A stretch of 14,297 nt of DNA from DASPSR01 sp035516175 (GTDB lineage: Bacteria > Nitrospirota > UBA9217), in the NCBI GenBank assembly GCA_035516175.1, contig DATJAO010000049.1:1-14297 (forward strand), written 5' to 3'. Position 1 is the stretch's first letter. Each line of letters opens with the position of its first letter. A program made the position numbers and the translations under genes. The notes under the pieces were generated by a model, which saw only the letters and a program-made list of their open reading frames with translations, had not been told where the DNA came from and did not search any database. Below, one piece after another: positions 6,694-13,248 of the stretch.

Positions 6694-7575
6694 TCACTCG
6701 ATGTTCTGAACCTGCTCCCTGATCTTTTCCAGTTCCGCCTTAATGTTCACCACGCTCAATGATATCTTTGCATCCATGGCCTTCGATGCGATCGTATTTG
6801 TCTCTCGCCCCATCTCCTGCAGGAGAAAATCAAGTTTTCTTCCGATCGCCTCGCCAGATTGGTCCGCAAGCAGCGCGCGGAATTGAACCATGTGGCTTCC
6901 GAGGCGGGTGAGTTCCTCGGTCACGTCGGTGCGTTCCGCCAAAATGGCTATTTCCTGTGCCAGCCTGACGGGGTCCGGCTGTTCATGGAGGAGTTTTGTC
7001 ACGGCATCAAACATTCTCTTTCGCGATGCCTCCACGGAGGCAGGAGCAAGGCCATGGATCGCGACGAGCAGCCTGTCGATGGTCCTAAGCCGCTCAGATA
7101 TATCCTGGACGAGTGCCCTGCCTTCTTCGGCCCTCATGTCGTCAAGTTCCTTCAGGGCATGTGCAAGTCCTTCGGAAAGGACCTGCCATACGGCCTCAAT
7201 GTCCTCCTTCACCTCGGTCAGCGTGAAAAGGTCCTGAAAACCTGCAAGGAAGGACACGTCGACCTCTCCGCCCAGTCCAAAACGCGCTTTCAGGTCTCTC
7301 AGTGCGGCAATATACTGCCCGGCCAGGGTATCATTGACGGCGAGCCTGCCGACGCCCTCTTTTTCACCGTTGCGGGTGATATATACATCGAAGCGGCCCC
7401 TGGAAAAATGATCCTGCACTTTTTTTTTGATATTCTGCTCGAGGACCGCAAGCCCCCGCGGCGCCTTCACCTGGATGTCGATATACCGGTTGTTCACCGA
7501 GCGGATCTCTATGCTGAAGTGACCGCCAACACCGCTCACTTCCTTCCGGCCATATCCTGTCATGCTGCGTATCAC
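6694..7575 (-). CDS. yicC: YicC family endoribonuclease
   Basis: The product of about 293 residues has the YicC-like N-terminal domain (IRSMTGYGRKEV at the start, then FSIEIRSVNNRYIDI) and the C-terminal DUF1732 domain (ARLAQEIAILAERTDVTEEL-type segment, then GRKLDFLLQEMGRETNTIAS and a KAELEKIREQVQNIE end). E. coli YicC is an endoribonuclease linked to small-RNA decay and stationary-phase fitness; the present function is inferred from family. GTG at 7575 gives the exact family start M-I-R-S-M-T-G-Y-G. A GTG at 7581 adds two residues and has AGGA four bases upstream, so either is possible; the ATG at 7563 is less likely. It is the first gene of a five-gene unit driven by the promoter at 7604-7632. 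Confidence 0.95.
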   Translation of the reverse strand: MIRSMTGYGRKEVSGVGGHFSIEIRSVNNRYIDIQVKAPRGLAVLEQNIKKKVQDHFSRGRFDVYITRNGEKEGVGRLAVNDTLAGQYIAALRDLKARFGLGGEVDVSFLAGFQDLFTLTEVKEDIEAVWQVLSEGLAHALKELDDMRAEEGRALVQDISERLRTIDRLLVAIHGLAPASVEASRKRMFDAVTKLLHEQPDPVRLAQEIAILAERTDVTEELTRLGSHMVQFRALLADQSGEAIGRKLDFLLQEMGRETNTIASKAMDAKISLSVVNIKAELEKIREQVQNIE

Positions 7576-7603
7576 CGGCACACCATCCTGTTCATGGCAG
7601 ACA

Positions 7604-7632
7604 ATACTACTCTACCGGGTTATATTTGTCAA
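7604..7632 (-). promoter_or_regulatory. Predicted sigma70-type promoter for yicC-remA-gmk-rpoZ-coaBC
   Basis: On the minus strand, a perfect TTGACA (7632-7627) is followed after 17 bases by TAGTAT (7609-7604), four of six matches to the -10 consensus. It lies entirely in the gap after the DUF4845-like stop. Transcription would begin near 7597, leaving a leader of about 16-22 bases with AGGA before the yicC start. The five downstream genes have gaps of 35 bases or less or overlap, so one transcript could cover all of them. Confidence 0.68.
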
Positions 7633-7652
7633 ACCTACCGTATGAAGGTCCA

Positions 7653-8042
7653 TTACGGCACCTGCATGATGCCCTCTTCGACGACCGGATCGAAATGAAA
7701 AGTCCTTACGTAGGCACCCCACAGGAAGCTCACCTCGACATCCCATCCGCCTTTTGTGCTGATTTTCATTCTGCGTCTCTCCATGTCCCTCTTGATGATA
7801 AAGCTGTCACGAGTGAGCGGCAGGTCGAGTTCGTTTGCCTTATTTTCCAGATCTCTCAGGATATCATCATCTTTCAGCACCTGAGACACGCTGGCTTTTA
7901 CCTTCATTTCGTCTTCCATCCTGGCATAATCCATGTAAACCGGTACCACTTTAACGGCAACATGAATGATGAGGAACAAGACGAGAAACCACAGGAACAC
8001 CTTAAAACGGCTCGCTCCGTTCTGATTCGCAAGAATATTCAT
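7653..8042 (-). CDS. Small one-pass membrane protein resembling DUF4845
   Basis: The 129-residue protein has one transmembrane helix at about residues 14-34 (VFLWFLVLFLIIHVAVKVVP). A short VYMDYARMEDEMK segment follows, then a mixed alpha/beta domain facing the periplasm or outside (LRDLENKANELDLPLTRDSF, RRRMKISTKGGWDVEVSFLW). The N-terminal helix followed by (V)PVY.(D/E)Y and the place directly after lepB recall DUF4845, which in Proteobacteria lies between lepB and rnc. No rnc follows here. The family call is tentative. The ATG at 8042 is chosen because AGGAGG (8056-8051) lies 8 bases upstream; the ATG at 8048 is only two bases from that site and too close. It is probably co-transcribed with lepB (19-base gap). 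Confidence 0.75.
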   Translation of the reverse strand: MNILANQNGASRFKVFLWFLVLFLIIHVAVKVVPVYMDYARMEDEMKVKASVSQVLKDDDILRDLENKANELDLPLTRDSFIIKRDMERRRMKISTKGGWDVEVSFLWGAYVRTFHFDPVVEEGIMQVP

Positions 8043-8061
8043 TTCCATCCCCTCCTTGCGC

Positions 8062-8763
8062 CTACTTGATCAGCCTCCCTATCCTCTCCCATCTCACCCA
8101 TCGGCCGTCTCCATCCCAGGACCAATAAATGATTAACGCTCGGCCGAGAATCTTATTGAATTTGACGAATCCCCATACACGGCTATCCTGGCTGTTGTCG
8201 CGGTTGTCTCCCATGACGAACACCGAGTCCTTCGGCACAAGCCAGGGGCCGTCATTCCTCTGCGACTGGTCCATGAGGTACTGTATCTTATGCTCGACCG
8301 TTCCAAGCTGCTCTTCATAGAACATCGGCTTGCCGAACATTTGCCCCCCCTCAACACTTTCATCCTTGGGGGGGGAGGTCGGCGTTATGGGGACGACCAG
8401 ATCGTTGATATAGAGCGTGCCGTTTATGATCTGTATTTTGTCTCCCGGCAGGCCTACCACGCGTTTGATAAAATTCTTGGTCTCGTTCTCAGGATACTTG
8501 AAAACGATGATTTCGCCTCTCTTCGGTACCTTCCACGTAAAGATCCTGGTGTCCGTAAATGGTATCCTCGGACCATAAACGAACTTGTTTACGAGCAGAT
8601 GGTCGCCGATCGTGAGCGTGGGGATCATGGATCCCGACGGGATCTTGAAAGCCTCCACGACGAATTGTCTGATGAACAGAGCGACGATCGCCGCGATCAG
8701 AAACGGCTCTATCCATTCTTTGTAAAAGTTCTTCTTCTTGATTACCTGTTGAGTTTCGGACAT
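8062..8763 (-). CDS. lepB: Signal peptidase I
   Basis: The product has 233 residues. It is a membrane-bound serine protease that cuts signal peptides from proteins exported by Sec or Tat. A single N-terminal transmembrane helix (about residues 18-36) precedes the catalytic region. The catalytic Ser45 is in IPSGSMIPTL and the general base Lys100 is in FIKRVVGLPGD. The later family box GDNRDNSQDSR and the end GRALIIYWSWDGDG are intact. Between them lies a variable linker with SPPKDESVEGGQ encoded by C8 and G7 runs. The ATG at 8763 is chosen because GGAGG lies four bases upstream. A GTG at 8784 would add seven residues but falls inside the predicted -10 box. The gene lies downstream of lepA, a frequent bacterial pairing, and upstream of the DUF4845-like gene. 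Confidence 0.97.
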   Translation of the reverse strand: MSETQQVIKKKNFYKEWIEPFLIAAIVALFIRQFVVEAFKIPSGSMIPTLTIGDHLLVNKFVYGPRIPFTDTRIFTWKVPKRGEIIVFKYPENETKNFIKRVVGLPGDKIQIINGTLYINDLVVPITPTSPPKDESVEGGQMFGKPMFYEEQLGTVEHKIQYLMDQSQRNDGPWLVPKDSVFVMGDNRDNSQDSRVWGFVKFNKILGRALIIYWSWDGDGRWVRWERIGRLIK

Positions 8764-8782
8764 CACGCCTCCAAACCGACTC

Positions 8783-8812
8783 ACAATACGAACGGTCTCT
8801 GAAAATATTCAA
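8783..8812 (-). promoter_or_regulatory. Possible promoter for lepB
   Basis: On the minus strand, TTGAAT (8812-8807) and TATTGT (8788-8783) are 18 bases apart, each with four of six consensus matches. Transcription would start near 8776, about 13 bases before the lepB ATG and just ahead of its GGAGG. The match is moderate and lepB could also be read from lepA transcripts. The -35 box adjoins the AAATT-GGA-AATTT dyad at 8811-8823. Confidence 0.35.
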
Positions 8813-8823
8813 ATTGGAAATTT
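8811..8823. repeat. AAATT-GGA-AATTT dyad, shared with the Yip1-gene promoter
   Basis: A 5-bp inverted repeat around GGA. Twelve bases of it (AATTGGAAATTT, 8812-8823) recur identically at 13142-13153. Both copies lie at the upstream edge of a predicted minus-strand -35 box. It could be an operator or UP-like element; no protein is known to bind it. Confidence 0.4.
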
Positions 8824-8877
8824 AAAAATGAGCGAGATTAACGTATGCCACGGGGCTTCTGAAAAATTGGCTTCCTT

Positions 8878-10689
8878 TTACTCTCCCACCTTGAGCACCG
8901 CAAGGAACGCCTCCTGCGGCAATTCGACACTGCCGACCTGCTTCATCCTCTTCTTACCCTCCTTCTGTTTTTCGAGGAGCTTGCGTTTTCTCGTGATGTC
9001 GCCGCCGTAACACTTTGCGGTCACGTTCTTGCGAAGCGCCTTTACCGTCTCGCGGGAGATGATCTTGGAGCCGATCGCCGCCTGGATAATCACCTCGTAG
9101 AGTTGCCGCGGTATCACTTCTTTCAGTTTTTCCGCAAGTTGTCTGCCGCGGATCGCCGCCTTGTCGCGGTGTGTGATCAGCGACAGCGCATCTACGGGCT
9201 CGCCGTTCAGCAGCATATCGAGCTTCACGAGGTCGGACTCAACATAACCAGACAGTTCGTAATCGAGCGATGCATACCCTTTGGTCAGGGATTTGAGCCT
9301 GTCGTAGAAATCCATCACGATCTCGTTCAGCGGCAGGTCGTAGGTGATCAGCACGCGGTCCTTCGTGATATAGGTGATATCCCTCTGCGTGCCCCGCCGC
9401 TCCTGACACAAAGCAATGAGCGAGCCCACATATTGCTCCGGCGTTATGATCGAGGCCACGATCATGGGCTCCTCGATGCGCTGGATCTCCTGGATATTCG
9501 GCAGCCTGGCGGGATTATCCACCATCACGATCTCGCCATCGTTCTTGGTCACCCGGTAGACCACCGTCGGGGCGGTGGGAATAAGATCGAGCTTGAACTC
9601 CCGCTCAAGACGTTCCTTTACGATGTCCATGTGCAGGAGGCCAAGGAAACCGCACCGGAACCCGAATCCGAGAGCAAGCGAGGTTTCCGGCTCATAGCTG
9701 AAGGAGGAGTCGTTCAAACGCAGTTTCTCGAGAGCATCGCGCAGGTCCGCATAGTCATCGCTGTTCACCGGGTAGATGCCGGCAAAGACCATCGGCTTAA
9801 CATCCTTATACCCCGGCAGCGGCACATCGATGGGGCGGTCGGCGTCCATCACCGTGTCACCGATCTTGGCGTCCGAGACCCGTTTGATGCCTGCGATGAT
9901 GCACCCCACGTCCCCCTGCGAAAGTTCCGAGGTCAGCTGCATCTTGGGCGTGAAGACCCCCACTGACTGCACCTCGTGAATGGCACCCGAGTAGTTGAGC
10001 TTGATCCTCTGCTTCGGCCGCACAGTCCCGTCTACTACCCGCACGAGGATGACCACACCCTGATAGGTATCATACCAAGAATCGAACAGGAGCGCCCGAA
10101 GCGGCGCATCGGGACTTCCGGACGGTGCCGGGATATGTTTCACGACTGCTTCGAGTACATCTTTTGTTCCGATCCCTGCCTTGGCACTTGCCGGGATGGC
10201 ACCGGAGGAGTCAAGGCCAACGACCTCCTCGATCTGGCGTTTCACTTCTTCAATGTTCGCGCTCGGCAGGTCAATCTTATTGATGACCGGGATGATCTCG
10301 AGATTATGGTCGATCGCAAGATAGGCATTGGCCAGTGTCTGCGCCTCCACCCCCTGTGACGCATCCACCACGAGGAGAGCTCCCTCACAGGCCGCCATGC
10401 TGCGCGAAACCTCATAGGTAAAGTCCACATGGCCCGGCGTATCGATCAGATTCAAGACATAATCCTGGCCGTCCGATGCCTTATAGCGGAGACGCACCGC
10501 ATGGGCCTTAATAGTTATGCCCCGCTCACGCTCGAGATCCATGTCATCAAGCACCTGGTCCCCGCCTGCAGCCGCCATTTCTCGGTCTGAAAGAGCGCCG
10601 GTATATTCGAGAATCCTGTCGGCTAGAGTCGACTTGCCGTGGTCAATATGAGCAATGATGCAGAAATTTCTTATATTCGAACTTGCCAT
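8878..10689 (-). CDS. lepA: Elongation factor 4 (LepA), ribosomal translocation GTPase
   Basis: The 603-residue protein has the usual LepA length. It is a translational GTPase related to EF-G that affects ribosome back-translocation, initiation and 30S biogenesis in studied species. The G domain shows G1 AHIDHGKST (residues 13-21), G2 within RERGIT, G3 DTPGH and G4 NKID. An EF-G-like beta barrel follows (GTVRPKQRIKLNYSGAIHEV), then LepA-specific parts such as GFGFRCGFLGLLHMDIVKER. The C-terminal domain has AKCYGGDITRKRKLLEKQKE, rich in Lys and Arg, which contacts the A-site tRNA in the family. The ATG at 10689 has only AAGG two bases upstream, a poor Shine-Dalgarno. Its 117-base leader holds alternative pairing arms. 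Confidence 0.99.
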   Translation of the reverse strand: MASSNIRNFCIIAHIDHGKSTLADRILEYTGALSDREMAAAGGDQVLDDMDLERERGITIKAHAVRLRYKASDGQDYVLNLIDTPGHVDFTYEVSRSMAACEGALLVVDASQGVEAQTLANAYLAIDHNLEIIPVINKIDLPSANIEEVKRQIEEVVGLDSSGAIPASAKAGIGTKDVLEAVVKHIPAPSGSPDAPLRALLFDSWYDTYQGVVILVRVVDGTVRPKQRIKLNYSGAIHEVQSVGVFTPKMQLTSELSQGDVGCIIAGIKRVSDAKIGDTVMDADRPIDVPLPGYKDVKPMVFAGIYPVNSDDYADLRDALEKLRLNDSSFSYEPETSLALGFGFRCGFLGLLHMDIVKERLEREFKLDLIPTAPTVVYRVTKNDGEIVMVDNPARLPNIQEIQRIEEPMIVASIITPEQYVGSLIALCQERRGTQRDITYITKDRVLITYDLPLNEIVMDFYDRLKSLTKGYASLDYELSGYVESDLVKLDMLLNGEPVDALSLITHRDKAAIRGRQLAEKLKEVIPRQLYEVIIQAAIGSKIISRETVKALRKNVTAKCYGGDITRKRKLLEKQKEGKKRMKQVGSVELPQEAFLAVLKVGE

Positions 10690-10706
10690 AACCTTTAAAT
10701 CCCAGG

Positions 10707-10756
10707 TTCCAAATCCTAAAACATTTGGATCAGGGCATGATGACTCTTATTTGGAA
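10707..10756 (-). repeat. Three related 8-base arms in the lepA leader (alternative hairpins)
   Basis: In minus-strand order the leader contains TTCCAAAT (10756-10749), ATCCAAAT (10730-10723) and ATTTGGAA (10714-10707). The third arm pairs perfectly with the first (8 bp) or, over 7 bp, with the second across an 8-base loop, so the two hairpins exclude each other. The third arm ends 17 bases before the lepA start codon. No T-run follows, so this is not a terminator; any effect would be on ribosome access or RNA stability. Functional meaning is inference. Confidence 0.45.
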
Positions 10757-10806
10757 CATGCATTTCAGGCGTTGATCGTAGTCTGAAACGTGACCTTCCC
10801 CGTCTC

Positions 10807-11766
10807 TCAACATCTTGCGTTCTGGAGCTCAAGTGCCACGGCCGCGGCACCTATCATGCCCGCGTCATCGCCCAGCGAGGATGGTACAATTTCGGTCCGT
10901 TCAGCAGGGACCTGAAATGCCCGCCTCATGATCTCCTCATGCGTAGCACCGATGAACAGCGGCCATGCGTCCTTGACCCCCCCGCCGATCACAACCCTTT
11001 CTGGATTAAAAATATTAATCAGGCTGGCAATACCAATCCCGAGCATGCGGCCCATATCCTTCATCACCCGTCGTGCGGCGGCATCGCCCTCACGCGCGGC
11101 CTGATACACCTTTTCCGACGTGACGTTTTTCAAGGTCTCCGGCGCAGGCAATTTCTGCCTTTCCAATTCCTCTCGAAAGCTCTGCACGATACCGCGTGCC
11201 GATGCGTACATCTCCAGGCATCCAGTATTGCCGCAGGTACACGGTCTTCCGTCGGGGATGAGGGTCATGTGCCCTATCTCACCGGCCATGCCGTCTGCTC
11301 CATGCCATATCTTGTTATCGAGAATAATTCCACCGCCGACACCCGTACCAAGGGTAATATGTATCATGCTCCTGATATTCCGCCCTGCGCCCCGCCACTT
11401 TTCTCCAAGGGCTGCGGCATTGGCATCATTCTCGATAAAGACGGGGATGTTGAGCGCCTTCTCCAACTCGGCTTTCAGCGGGAGGTTGTTCCAATCCGGG
11501 AAATTAGGCGACTTGACTACAACGCCCTTGTCCACCAGGATGACTCCCGGCGCACCCACACCCACCGCAAAAACTTTCGACCCCATCTGCGCGCCAATTT
11601 CCAGCTGACGCTTGATATTATCAATAAGCCGTGCGACAACCTTCATCCAGCCGTCGACCGCCTGAGTGGCTTCCTTGCGCTTGTCGAGAATCACTCCATC
11701 AGAGTTCACGATCGCTGTTCTTAAATTCGTGCCTCCGAGGTCAACGCCTATCACCGTACGGTCCAC
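10807..11766 (-). CDS. glk: ROK-family sugar kinase, probable glucokinase
   Basis: The 319-residue protein belongs to the ROK (repressor, ORF, kinase) family without a helix-turn-helix domain, so it is a kinase and not a repressor. Residues 7-16 (GVDLGGTNLR) form the ATP phosphate loop. IENDANAAALGE carries the likely catalytic Asp114, and TLGTGVGGGIILD is the second phosphate motif. GEIGH with His166 and the CTCGNTGC cluster (Cys176, Cys178, Cys183) form the structural zinc site typical of ROK glucokinases. Glucose to glucose-6-phosphate is the most likely reaction; N-acetylmannosamine or fructose cannot be excluded from the sequence. The GTG start at 11766 has GGAGG seven bases upstream. 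It stands alone with its own promoter and lies upstream of lepA. Confidence 0.93.
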   Translation of the reverse strand: MDRTVIGVDLGGTNLRTAIVNSDGVILDKRKEATQAVDGWMKVVARLIDNIKRQLEIGAQMGSKVFAVGVGAPGVILVDKGVVVKSPNFPDWNNLPLKAELEKALNIPVFIENDANAAALGEKWRGAGRNIRSMIHITLGTGVGGGIILDNKIWHGADGMAGEIGHMTLIPDGRPCTCGNTGCLEMYASARGIVQSFREELERQKLPAPETLKNVTSEKVYQAAREGDAAARRVMKDMGRMLGIGIASLINIFNPERVVIGGGVKDAWPLFIGATHEEIMRRAFQVPAERTEIVPSSLGDDAGMIGAAAVALELQNARC

Positions 11767-11818
11767 GCCGCACCCTCCGTAACTGCTGAAAATATTTGGG
11801 TATTCCTAAAAGATTGTT

Positions 11819-11847
11819 ATAATAGCATACTGTTGATTAAATGTAAA
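11819..11847 (-). promoter_or_regulatory. Predicted sigma70-type promoter for the ROK kinase gene
   Basis: On the minus strand, TTTACA (11847-11842) and TATTAT (11824-11819) are 17 bases apart; each matches the consensus at five of six positions. Transcription would begin near 11812, about 46 bases before the GTG start. A perfect 12-base palindrome AATAATATTATT (11846-11857) overlaps the upstream edge of the -35 box by two bases and may be an operator. The surrounding gap 11767-11892 is much more AT-rich than the genes. Confidence 0.68.
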
Positions 11848-11857
11848 TAATATTATT
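11846..11857. repeat. 12-base AT palindrome at the ROK kinase promoter
   Basis: AATAATATTATT is a perfect palindrome that touches the predicted -35 box. Its position suits a repressor or activator site, but AT-rich palindromes of this size also arise by chance. Confidence 0.3.
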
Positions 11858-11892
11858 GCTCGGAAAGGAAAAAACGAAGTTCTTATAAGGAG

Positions 11893-12300
11893 TTATCGCG
11901 AAATAAGGAGATAGCACCAGTTTGCCAAGATAAGGGCGACCGTTCCGAACCTGACGATATTTTTCTCTCGATCCGAAAGGATAAAACCGATCCGGGGAAT
12001 GCCTACGATCAGTGTGATCAGGCTGTAAAAAAATACCAGGGCCGCGATGACAAAACACAGCGAGACCAGCGGATTCATGCCAAATGATGCGAAAAAATCT
12101 CCCCGGGCCAGATGCACGACCGAACGCGTGGCGCCGCAGGTAGGACACGGCAGACCCGTAAGATCCCTGAAGACGCAGGACGGGGCAAACATAAGCACCG
12201 GTAAAAACCGCCCGACACAGATCGCGAGCAAGGCAATCCCGCCGTAAATGATGCCGAACTCCGTCCGGCCTTGCGTCCGCTTTTGCAGTATCATTCGCAT
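11893..12300 (-). CDS. DUF2752 family membrane protein
   Basis: The 135-residue protein has about three hydrophobic segments: IIYGGIALLAICVGRFLPVL, then LCFVIAALVFFYSLITLIVG, and a C-terminal TVALILANWCYLL. Between the first two lies CVFRDLTGLPCPTCGATRSV followed by HLARGDFFASFGMNPL. That C...TGLPCPxCGxTR...L..GD...A...NPL pattern is the hallmark of DUF2752. The function of the family is unknown; the cysteines could bind a metal or be redox-active. The gene follows the zinc-ribbon Yip1 gene by 18 bases and is probably its co-transcript. No convincing Shine-Dalgarno is visible; the ATG at 12294 is an alternative start. No clear terminator follows. Confidence 0.85.
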   Translation of the reverse strand: MRMILQKRTQGRTEFGIIYGGIALLAICVGRFLPVLMFAPSCVFRDLTGLPCPTCGATRSVVHLARGDFFASFGMNPLVSLCFVIAALVFFYSLITLIVGIPRIGFILSDREKNIVRFGTVALILANWCYLLISR

Positions 12301-12318
12301 GACAAATGGCGCTTCACA

Positions 12319-13071
12319 TCACTTCTGCATTTGCACGATCGTGCCCAATGACAATGCCGCAGCGCCCATGAACATTGCTATGGCGACGAGAACCAGCCCG
12401 CAGCAGACAACGACAGGAAGGAACACGGCAAAAGCCGCCTTGCCTCCTGTCGTCTCGTGCGCCTCCCTGAGCCCGATAATGGCGATAACTATGGCCCACA
12501 CAGCTGCGAGAATCCCCCCGCAAAACGGTATGACAAAAAAAACGTTCGTGCTGTAGCCATAGGCAACGACCCTGAAGGTGGCCTCAAATCCGGAACGCGC
12601 CCCCCTCACCAGCATGAGGCATACATGAAGAATCCCTGACGAGATGAACAATACGAGAATTATAAGAAAGGGAGAAAAAAAAGCCAGCGCCGCCATGCCA
12701 ATTCCCTTAAACATATTCTGGTCTGCGGCGGATTTAATTCCGGGGATCATCATACCCTGCATTGCGCCCTGCAGCAGTATTTGCCAAAAATAGGAAAAAA
12801 TAATACCCACCATGCCGGTGATGAGTGCATACAACAGCGGGTCGGTAAGCCCGCCAGTTACCGGCATTCTCTTGAAAAAATCCGATGGACGGAATAACAC
12901 ATCCTTCAACGTTGTGAACAGCCCGTTTAGAAAACCTCTCGATTCGCGGTCTTCCCAATACGTCTTTTCCCTCCCTTCGGAAATCGGAGCGGCTTCCGCC
13001 AGTCTCGCTCCGCAATGCTGGCAAAAAACCTGGCCTTCGGCAATCTCTTTCCCGCAATGGGGACAGAACAT
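12319..13071 (-). CDS. Zinc-ribbon and Yip1-type multi-spanning membrane protein
   Basis: The 250-residue protein opens with a zinc ribbon (CPHC at 3-6 and CQHC at 17-20). A polar segment follows, then a Yip1-like domain from about residue 55 (LFTTLKDVLFRPSDFFKRMP, then TDPLLYALITGMVGIIFSYF). There are about five hydrophobic stretches, including a glycine- and alanine-rich end (AAFAVFLPVVVCCGLVLVAI). Yip1 proteins in eukaryotes act in membrane traffic; bacterial relatives have no established role, and this annotation describes architecture only. Within the polypeptide the ribbon should face the cytoplasm. The ATG at 13071 has AGGAGG a few bases upstream. It heads a two-gene unit with the DUF2752 gene, driven by the promoter at 13115-13143. 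Confidence 0.86.
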   Translation of the reverse strand: MFCPHCGKEIAEGQVFCQHCGARLAEAAPISEGREKTYWEDRESRGFLNGLFTTLKDVLFRPSDFFKRMPVTGGLTDPLLYALITGMVGIIFSYFWQILLQGAMQGMMIPGIKSAADQNMFKGIGMAALAFFSPFLIILVLFISSGILHVCLMLVRGARSGFEATFRVVAYGYSTNVFFVIPFCGGILAAVWAIVIAIIGLREAHETTGGKAAFAVFLPVVVCCGLVLVAIAMFMGAAALSLGTIVQMQK

Positions 13072-13114
13072 AGGTCCTCCTCGTTGAGCGTAGACTTAAT
13101 GAGCATCCGGTAGA

Positions 13115-13143
13115 AGTGTATCATAGAGTACAGAGAGTGACAA
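13115..13143 (-). promoter_or_regulatory. Predicted sigma70-type promoter for the Yip1-DUF2752 pair
   Basis: On the minus strand, TTGTCA (13143-13138; five of six) and TACACT (13120-13115; four of six) are 17 bases apart. Transcription would start near 13108, giving a leader of about 37 bases with AGGAGG. The 12-base motif AATTGGAAATTT at 13142-13153 lies at its upstream edge. The rest of the 177-base gap (13154-13248) shows no gene, hairpin with T-run or other element I can support. Confidence 0.5.
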
Positions 13144-13153
13144 TTGGAAATTT
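13142..13153. repeat. Second copy of the AATTGGAAATTT motif
   Basis: It is identical over 12 bases to 8812-8823 and in the same orientation. It overlaps the predicted -35 box of the Yip1-DUF2752 promoter by two bases. Confidence 0.4.
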
Positions 13154-13248
13154 TCGCTAAGTAGTGACCGCGAGAAGGACGTGCGGCACCCCGGGTCGTG
13201 GATATGCTGGATGCTGTGAGTCAGCCGTCTGCGGTCATCACTGCCTGG

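Noticed and set aside
6859..7698. A 279-codon plus-strand open frame opposite yicC
   Set aside because: It covers YicC and its promoter, has no recognisable fold, and the opposite strand is a conserved family.
9103..9966. A 287-codon plus-strand open frame opposite lepA
   Set aside because: It is fully covered by LepA on the other strand and its His/Arg-rich translation matches no family. It is the reverse reading of lepA codons.
11858..11892. Terminator after the DUF2752 gene (T6 near 11869)
   Set aside because: No convincing stem precedes the T-run; CTTATAAG is a small palindrome but not adjacent to it.
13154..13248. A small RNA or short gene in the largest gap
   Set aside because: No ribosome-site-led frame, strong hairpin or T-run is visible there on either strand.
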